From: an uncultured Eubacteriales bacterium
Lineage (GTDB): Bacteria > Bacillota > Clostridia > Christensenellales > UBA1242
Reading direction: 5' to 3'
DNA: 10,014 bases
Assembly (NCBI GenBank): GCA_948949055.1
Contig: CARBWQ010000019.1
Location: forward strand, 1-10,014
Shown: one piece after another, positions 6,056-10,014 of the stretch
Layout: each line of letters starts with the position of its first letter
Numbering within the stretch: the first letter of the stretch is position 1
Program-made: the position numbers and the translations under genes
Notes under the pieces: model-generated
Seen by the model: only the letters and a program-made list of their open reading frames with translations
Told to the model about the DNA's origin: nothing
Databases searched by the model: none

Positions 6056-6742
6056 ATGATTAAGAAAGATAGAGAAGACCTAAAAGCTAAAAAAAAGCAT
6101 GATAGGAAAATGAAAAGATTGTGGGCTCGTGATCCAGTTAAAGCACAGTATCTTGAAAAAGCTGACGAAATGGAATTTAATGAAAATATAGATGACAATT
6201 ATACAAATGAAATTATAGATAAGTATAAAAAAGGTTATCAAAAAAATCATTGGTTTTCAGTTTCAGGTATTATTTCAATTGTATTGGGTATAGCTTGTTT
6301 AGTTGGCGTTGTAGTTATGGGTTGTATTCTCTTGGTTTCAAGTGTTAGTTTCAGTAAGTTTTCAATTTATTTTGATTTAGATGTTGAAGAGAAAAAACGT
6401 TTGCTTATTTTTGTATTTGCATTGCTACCTATTTTAGGTGCTTTAAATATATTTGTTGGACTTAAAGTTGGCTCCTTTGCAAACTACACGAGAGAAGCCC
6501 TTATGAGCAAAACTTCCTTTATTATGATGGTGAGCTTTTTTCAGTGTATTATTGGTGGTACTTTTATCTGCTTGCTTACTATTATAGGCTATTTTGTAGG
6601 CAGAGGAATTGATTATGGTGCGATTTATTATAATCGTATAGACGGATATAATAGCAAAGATATAAACTGGGCTGAAAGGAATAGCATGAAGGAATTAGAG
6701 GCTATTAAAAAAGATATTTTCAATGATAAAAATAAATATTAA
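6056..6742 (+). CDS. Membrane protein of unknown function, probably translated from a leaderless mRNA
   Basis: A 228-residue protein. The N-terminal 64 residues are very charged, with a basic stretch to about residue 30 and then an acidic one, and look cytoplasmic. Hydrophobic segments lie at about 69-96, 115-137 and 153-181, followed by a charged tail of about 45 residues containing YYNRIDGYNSKDINWAER (191-208). No family is recognised and no catalytic motif is visible. No ribosome site precedes the ATG at 6056, which agrees with the leaderless prediction. An alternative start at the internal ATG 6110 (residue 19) has a weakly placed AGGA 2 bases upstream and would give a conventional leader of about 54 bases. 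The gene appears to be a single transcription unit ending in the terminator at 6750-6777. Confidence 0.83.
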   Translation: MIKKDREDLKAKKKHDRKMKRLWARDPVKAQYLEKADEMEFNENIDDNYTNEIIDKYKKGYQKNHWFSVSGIISIVLGIACLVGVVVMGCILLVSSVSFSKFSIYFDLDVEEKKRLLIFVFALLPILGALNIFVGLKVGSFANYTREALMSKTSFIMMVSFFQCIIGGTFICLLTIIGYFVGRGIDYGAIYYNRIDGYNSKDINWAERNSMKELEAIKKDIFNDKNKY

Positions 6743-6749
6743 GAAATTT

Positions 6750-6777
6750 AAAAAATTCCTTGAAAAAGGAATTTTTT
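6750..6777 (+). terminator. Perfect 12-bp terminator hairpin that also carries the next gene's -35 box
   Basis: AAAAAATTCCTT (6750-6761) pairs perfectly with AAGGAATTTTTT (6766-6777) around a GAAA tetraloop. The six T at the end form the U tract. It begins 8 bases after the stop of the 228-aa gene. The last two stem bases plus the loop read TTGAAA, which serves as the -35 of the following promoter. Confidence 0.92.
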
Positions 6778-6788
6778 AATGGTATAAT
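6760..6788 (+). promoter_or_regulatory. Promoter of the DUF2188/M16 operon, overlapping the upstream terminator
   Basis: TTGAAA (6760-6765), exactly 17 bases, then an extended -10, TGG-TATAAT (TG at 6780-6781, hexamer 6783-6788). The whole spacer up to 6777 is the 3' arm of the terminator. The predicted start is near 6795, giving a leader of about 24 bases with AAAGGAG (6805-6811) 7 bases before the ATG. Confidence 0.82.
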
Positions 6789-6818
6789 CTGTATATATTT
6801 ACATAAAGGAGAAATAAA

Positions 6819-7343
6819 ATGTGTTTTTTTGGAAGAAAAAAGAAAAAAGCAAAAGAGGCTGAACAAAAAAGAATAGCCGAAGAAAAGGCTATTGAAGAGG
6901 CAAAACAAAAAAAGTTGGAAGAAGAGGAGAAGGCAAAAAAAGAAAGCAAAGCTAAATCTAAGCCAGCTGAGAAAAAAGTTCAAAATAAAGAAAAAGCTGA
7001 ACCTAAAAAGACTGTGAAAAAGGAAACTAAAACAGAGGAAGTTGTAGAAGTTAAACAAGAACCAAAACAAGAAGATATCGAAGAGGTTAATGTAGAAGTT
7101 CAAGAAAAAACTAGAAAGGCTGTTTATAGAGTTATATTTGACAAAGAAGACAGACTTTGGAAGATAAAAAAAGATGGAGCTAAAAGAGTTATTGATAGCA
7201 AAGTTACAAAAGAAGAGGCGCTTGCAAGAGTGCAAGAACTCTCAGAATCTCATGATTTTAAGTTTGTAGTTTACAAAAAAGATGGAAAGTTCCAAAAGAA
7301 AGCAAACCTTAATTTGAAAAGTACAGATAAGGGAGAAAATTAA
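6819..7343 (+). CDS. Lys/Glu-rich protein with C-terminal DUF2188-like domain
   Basis: A 174-residue protein in two parts. Residues 1-99 are almost entirely Lys, Glu, Ala and Gln, probably a long helix or coiled coil passing into a disordered linker with TolA-like composition. Residues 101-164 form a compact domain resembling DUF2188: YRVIFDKEDRLWKIKKDGAK, an EEALARVQELSE helix, then FKFVVYKKDGKFQKKA. That order (strand with a conserved Trp, helix, strand, GKFQ-type turn) is the family pattern. The function of DUF2188 is unknown. There is no signal peptide, and the single Cys2 and FF near the start do not form a lipobox. The stop overlaps the start of the M16 peptidase gene (TAATG), so the two are translated together and may act together. 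I hold the domain call at moderate confidence. Confidence 0.8.
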   Translation: MCFFGRKKKKAKEAEQKRIAEEKAIEEAKQKKLEEEEKAKKESKAKSKPAEKKVQNKEKAEPKKTVKKETKTEEVVEVKQEPKQEDIEEVNVEVQEKTRKAVYRVIFDKEDRLWKIKKDGAKRVIDSKVTKEEALARVQELSESHDFKFVVYKKDGKFQKKANLNLKSTDKGEN

Positions 7344-8659
7344 TGAAAACTCAGCTTGTTAATTTAAAGGGTGGAGCTAAACTTTTATTTAATAGACAAT
7401 CTGAAATTAATGGAATCAATGTTGAATTTATCTTTAAAGCTGGATCTCTTAATGATCCAATGGGCAAACTAGGTGTTGCCCATTTTTGCGAACATGCTCT
7501 TTGTAGTTTTTCAAACGCAAAAATGACAAAAAAAGAAAGAGATAGCTATGCAAGAAAGTTTCAATATAGAAATGCCTACACATCAAGCTTTAACATGGGA
7601 TTTGTTGTTAAGACAGTAGATGAAGACTTTGAAGATGCAATTGATTATGTAACTGAATCATTTAAAACCATTAAGTTTTCGCAAGAAGATTTTGAAGAAG
7701 AGAAGAAAATTATCACTGATGAAATCAAAATGCAACTGCAAATAAACAATAGGATTTTGCCATATATTTCATATACAAAGGTAATTGATGACCCTGCTTT
7801 TAATAATTTAGTAACCTCGCCAGCTGGAAATCTTGAAACTTTTTCAAAGATAACAATGGAAGATTTAAAAGAATATATAAAGAAATATATTTCTTTAAAT
7901 AACCTCATAATTACAGTTTGTGGAAACATAAAAAAATCAAAAGCAATCTCTATAATTAAAAAATATGTAGAAGATAGATTAAGTGTTTCAGAGCATGTCG
8001 GTTTTCAAAAGAGAGAGGTTGATTTCACACCTGCAAATGTTCATTTTGCAAAAGCTATTGAAAAAGGAAAGGCAACTATTGAAGTTTCTTATGACTTAAA
8101 GAAAATTCCTTTCAGTTATGAAATTTCTAATGAAAAGGTGGTTTCAACTATTCTTCAATCGGTTTTGAGCGAAAAAACTTTTGAGTTTTTTAGAACAGAA
8201 AATAATCTTTGCTATGGTTGCAGACATTATCTTGGTGTAGAATTTGGTCATCTATTAGATGAGGTTACAGTAAACTGTCAGGAAGAAAATATCGGAAAAG
8301 TTATAGAGAAATTTGGCGAATTTATTTCAACTTTTGATGGTGAACTTTCAAGAGAATTATTTGATAAGCATAAGAAAAAGGTGGTTGATGGACATAATTT
8401 TGATATGGCTGGAATTGCTTTAATTGCAAGTGGAATGTATTCAGCTTATTATAATTATAATTCGCTCTATAACGATAAGTACAATAATGATTGGCATAAG
8501 AAACTTATGGGAGTGACTTATGAAGAAGCAAACGAAATGTATAAAATGTTATTCAAAACTAAACCACATATAATTTTGGTTGCAAGTGAAAAATATCAAA
8601 AATTTAGTTATGATGAAATTGTAACTACAAAGCAAGAGCTAGAATTGAAAGCAAATTAA
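7343..8659 (+). CDS. M16 family zinc metallopeptidase (processing-peptidase-like)
   Basis: This 438-residue protein has the two-domain fold expected of the M16 (pitrilysin/insulinase) group. The inverted zinc motif HFCEH lies at 47-51, with the base Glu E50, and the third zinc ligand is E127 in KKIITDEIKMQ, 76 residues after H51, as the family requires. The C-terminal half keeps the R-x4-L-x-Y element, R284 to Y291 in FFRTENNLCYG, used for substrate carbonyl binding. Active-site and substrate-site halves are therefore both present in one chain, and the enzyme should be a catalytically competent M16B-type dimer. No signal peptide is present, so it is probably cytoplasmic and acts on short peptides or unfolded proteins. 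The start ATG overlaps the preceding stop, with GGGAG (7331-7335) 7 bases upstream. Confidence 0.92.
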   Translation: MKTQLVNLKGGAKLLFNRQSEINGINVEFIFKAGSLNDPMGKLGVAHFCEHALCSFSNAKMTKKERDSYARKFQYRNAYTSSFNMGFVVKTVDEDFEDAIDYVTESFKTIKFSQEDFEEEKKIITDEIKMQLQINNRILPYISYTKVIDDPAFNNLVTSPAGNLETFSKITMEDLKEYIKKYISLNNLIITVCGNIKKSKAISIIKKYVEDRLSVSEHVGFQKREVDFTPANVHFAKAIEKGKATIEVSYDLKKIPFSYEISNEKVVSTILQSVLSEKTFEFFRTENNLCYGCRHYLGVEFGHLLDEVTVNCQEENIGKVIEKFGEFISTFDGELSRELFDKHKKKVVDGHNFDMAGIALIASGMYSAYYNYNSLYNDKYNNDWHKKLMGVTYEEANEMYKMLFKTKPHIILVASEKYQKFSYDEIVTTKQELELKAN

Positions 8660-8691
8660 AAAAATATCTTGAAATTTTCAAGATATTTTTT
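8660..8691. terminator. Bidirectional terminator between the M16 gene (+) and tmk (-)
   Basis: AAAAATATCTTG (8660-8671) pairs with CAAGATATTTTT (8679-8690) around a short AT loop. T runs occur on both strands: T to 8691 on the + strand, and the complement of the A run at 8658-8664 on the - strand. It lies directly after the M16 stop and 4 bases beyond the tmk stop. Confidence 0.9.
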
Positions 8692-8695
8692 GTTT

Positions 8696-9370
8696 TTATA
8701 ATTCTTTGTCAATAGAATTTTCTTTATTAATATTAAATTCTTTCATCTTTTCTTCGATTTTATTTATTATTATCTTTGAAATCTCTTCTGGCGAAAGAGA
8801 TGCGTCTATAATACAAAATCTATCACTTTCTTTTTGTGCGATGTAATCGTATCCTTTCGCTACTGCATTATGAAATTCTAAACCTTCGCTTTCAATACGA
8901 TCGAGTGGCTCTAAACCTTCCTTTCGTTTAAAGGCTTCGGCTGGTGAAAGTTTTAGGTAGAAAGTTAAATCAGGTCTAAGGTCACCGATTACAAGTTTAG
9001 TTAGTTTTAATATGTCAGACTTTGACATGACTTTTCTTGCTTCACCTTGATATGCAATAGTAGAATCATAAAATCTATCAGCAATTACTATATTGCCTTT
9101 ATTTAAAGCTGGTTTAATTTTAGTATTTGCGATTTGGCATCTTGCAGCACAATATAACAATAGTTCTGTCATAGGCAGTGGTGCTTCGCCATTATAATGA
9201 AGAAGTAACTTTCTTATCTCTTCGGCAAGGGGAGTCCCACCTGGCTCTCTTAAAAACATAAATTGATCATCATTAAAATTGTCAGAAAAATATTTTTTTA
9301 GCATTCTGACTTGTGTGGTCTTTCCACAAGCTTCGCCACCTTCAATTGAAATAAATAAACCTTTTTTCAT
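8696..9370 (-). CDS. tmk: Thymidylate kinase
   Basis: A 224-residue cytoplasmic nucleotide kinase that phosphorylates dTMP to dTDP with ATP, an essential step to dTTP. The P-loop GGEACGKTT spans 11-19 (Walker lysine K17); it is slightly unusual, with Glu-Ala-Cys where D/E-G-x-G is common. REPGGTP (41-47) contacts dTMP. DRFYDSTIAYQG (98-109) is the DR motif and thymine-binding helix. A LID region rich in charge runs from about 148 to 167, with LDRIES (156-161), followed by GYDYIA. AAAAGGA (9384-9378, minus strand) lies 7 bases before the ATG. It is 16 bases downstream of the preceding gene and is probably co-transcribed with it. It ends at the bidirectional terminator. Confidence 0.97.
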   Translation of the reverse strand: MKKGLFISIEGGEACGKTTQVRMLKKYFSDNFNDDQFMFLREPGGTPLAEEIRKLLLHYNGEAPLPMTELLLYCAARCQIANTKIKPALNKGNIVIADRFYDSTIAYQGEARKVMSKSDILKLTKLVIGDLRPDLTFYLKLSPAEAFKRKEGLEPLDRIESEGLEFHNAVAKGYDYIAQKESDRFCIIDASLSPEEISKIIINKIEEKMKEFNINKENSIDKEL

Positions 9371-9386
9371 AAGTTAGTCCTTTTAG

Positions 9387-10014
9387 TTATTCGTCGTCCT
9401 CGCAGTGACAATGTCCACCACAATGACATTCATGTCCTTCTTCACCACAATGGCAGTCATCGCCACAGTCACAATCATCGTCACAGTCACAATCATCATC
9501 TTCGCAATGACAGTGATGTTCTTCGCCACATCTGCAAGCTTCATCAAATATATCTACAAACTCAATATATTCGTCAAGATTGTGTGATTTATAGATGTTT
9601 TCTGGCATTTGGTCGGTAGTTGTATAGCCAGGTTCAGCACATAACACTTCAACAATTCTATTAATTACTGATGCACATGTTAGTTCAGCTGTTGCAGGTC
9701 TTTCAATAACAACCCTAGTAGAAGGTTCTCCCTCAATAGTCCAGTCATTGCAATCAAATTCGTCAGCTCTATAAACTTTGCCGATACATTCTGATATAAT
9801 AGTAGTACCTTCCTCAGTTTCAGTTGTAACAATAGCACTCATACCAGTGCAATCGCCTTTTTTGATAGTTATGTCGAGTGTAGAACTATAAATATCCTCT
9901 GTTGCAATTTGAGGAGTAGTCTTTTGAGTTTGTCTTGTTACATGAAGTCCGAGTTTAGAACAAAGCCAACCATTTACATTCCACATATAACTTGGGGCAT
10001 AGTTTCCTTCATCA
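9387..10014 (-). CDS. Probable dihydrodipicolinate-reductase/2,4-diaminopentanoate-dehydrogenase-like protein with Cys/His/acidic metal-binding tail (5' end outside window)
   Basis: The frame is open to the window edge (codons before 9986 read DEGNYAPSY), and the first in-window Met (9986-9984) has no ribosome site. This is therefore the C-terminal part of a longer protein. Numbering from that Met, residues 10-135 include LHVTRQTQKTTPQIATEDIY, the KKGDCTGMSAIV strand, RPATAELTCASVINRI (96-111) and AEPGYTTTDQMP (117-128). The last two resemble the closing helix and loop of DapB-like NAD(P)H dehydrogenases of the 2,4-diaminopentanoate dehydrogenase kind; this assignment is from memory of family patterns and is tentative. 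Residues 149-199 are a remarkable tail of Cys, His, Asp, Glu and Gly: 14 Cys, all in seven C-x-C pairs, and 8 His. It would be expected to bind thiophilic metals such as zinc, nickel or copper. tmk follows 16 bases downstream. Confidence 0.7.
   Translation of the reverse strand, partial: DEGNYAPSYMWNVNGWLCSKLGLHVTRQTQKTTPQIATEDIYSSTLDITIKKGDCTGMSAIVTTETEEGTTIISECIGKVYRADEFDCNDWTIEGEPSTRVVIERPATAELTCASVINRIVEVLCAEPGYTTTDQMPENIYKSHNLDEYIEFVDIFDEACRCGEEHHCHCEDDDCDCDDDCDCGDDCHCGEEGHECHCGGHCHCEDDE
9390..9542 (-). other. Cys-x-Cys metal-binding tail (51 codons)
   Basis: The segment encodes CRC, CHC, CDC, CDC, CHC, CHC and CHC spaced by runs of Asp, Glu, Gly and His. The seven C-x-C motifs begin at residues 151, 159, 166, 172, 178, 187 and 193 of the visible protein. 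Such a density of Cys and His with acidic spacers resembles metallothioneins or metallochaperone tails, but no named family is recognised. The segment ends with the gene itself and contains no frameshift. Confidence 0.85.
9464..9497. repeat. 18-bp-period tandem repeat inside the Cys/His tail
   Basis: CACAGTCACAATCATC occurs twice exactly (9464-9479 and 9482-9497), offset by 18 bases, or six codons. Each copy encodes the same Asp/Cys-rich hexapeptide on the minus strand. Shorter related units (CACAATGACA, CACAATGGCAGTCATC) flank it, which suggests growth by in-frame duplication. Confidence 0.85.

Noticed and set aside
6720..7235. Minus-strand Phe-rich 171-codon open frame
   Set aside because: It is the antisense of the Lys/Glu-rich gene (AAA/GAA codons read as TTT/TTC) and runs through a perfect terminator.
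8669..8697. TTGAAA in the bidirectional terminator as a second terminator-embedded promoter
   Set aside because: At 17 bases downstream the sequence is GTTTTT, with no -10 box on either strand.
9405..9587. Plus-strand open frame opposite the Cys/His tail
   Set aside because: It is a by-product of the repetitive tail sequence: Thr/Met/Val/Ile repeats with no ribosome site.
9984..9986. ATG at 9986 as the true start of the tail-bearing protein
   Set aside because: The frame continues open to the window edge with protein-like sequence, and no ribosome site precedes this ATG.

Overview
The window comes from a low-GC, Gram-positive-type bacterium, most likely an anaerobic member of the Clostridia. 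The evidence is very AT-rich intergenic DNA, AGGAGG-type ribosome sites, near-consensus TTGACA/TATAAT promoters, classic hairpin-plus-T-run terminators, a lipoteichoic-acid-synthase-type enzyme, and the standard bacterial code with TGA used as a stop. It carries ten complete genes and two partial ones. No rRNA, tRNA, CRISPR array, insertion sequence or phage gene was seen, and no gene-free stretch exceeds about 190 bases. I found no large undescribed defence or mobile system. The unusual material lies in regulatory overlaps and in small or odd proteins.

Left part (1-2763, + strand): the 3' end of metK with its terminator; rnhB (RNase HII) behind a near-consensus promoter and ahead of a terminator; a GufA/ZupT-like ZIP metal transporter; a 65-residue protein of unknown function; and a 109-residue membrane protein with a serine/lysine-rich N-terminus, its own promoter and its own terminator.

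Centre (2764-6777, + strand): a 661-residue LTA-synthase-family phosphoglycerol transferase is followed almost immediately by alr (alanine racemase). Both belong to cell-envelope synthesis, because D-alanine goes into peptidoglycan and is the usual decoration of teichoic acids. A strong terminator-like hairpin sits exactly over the alr start codon. Next comes a 228-residue membrane protein whose promoter predicts a leaderless mRNA.

Right part (6750-8691, + strand): a Lys/Glu-rich protein with a DUF2188-like C-terminal domain is translationally coupled (TAATG) to an M16 zinc peptidase. The promoter of this pair overlaps the terminator of the preceding gene, with its -35 box in the hairpin stem and loop.

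Right end (8696-10014, - strand): tmk (thymidylate kinase) converges on the M16 gene and shares a bidirectional terminator with it. Upstream of tmk, 16 bases away, is the C-terminal part of a probable dihydrodipicolinate-reductase/2,4-diaminopentanoate-dehydrogenase-like protein. It ends in an extraordinary acidic Cys/His tail with seven Cys-x-Cys motifs, which looks like a metal-binding appendage.
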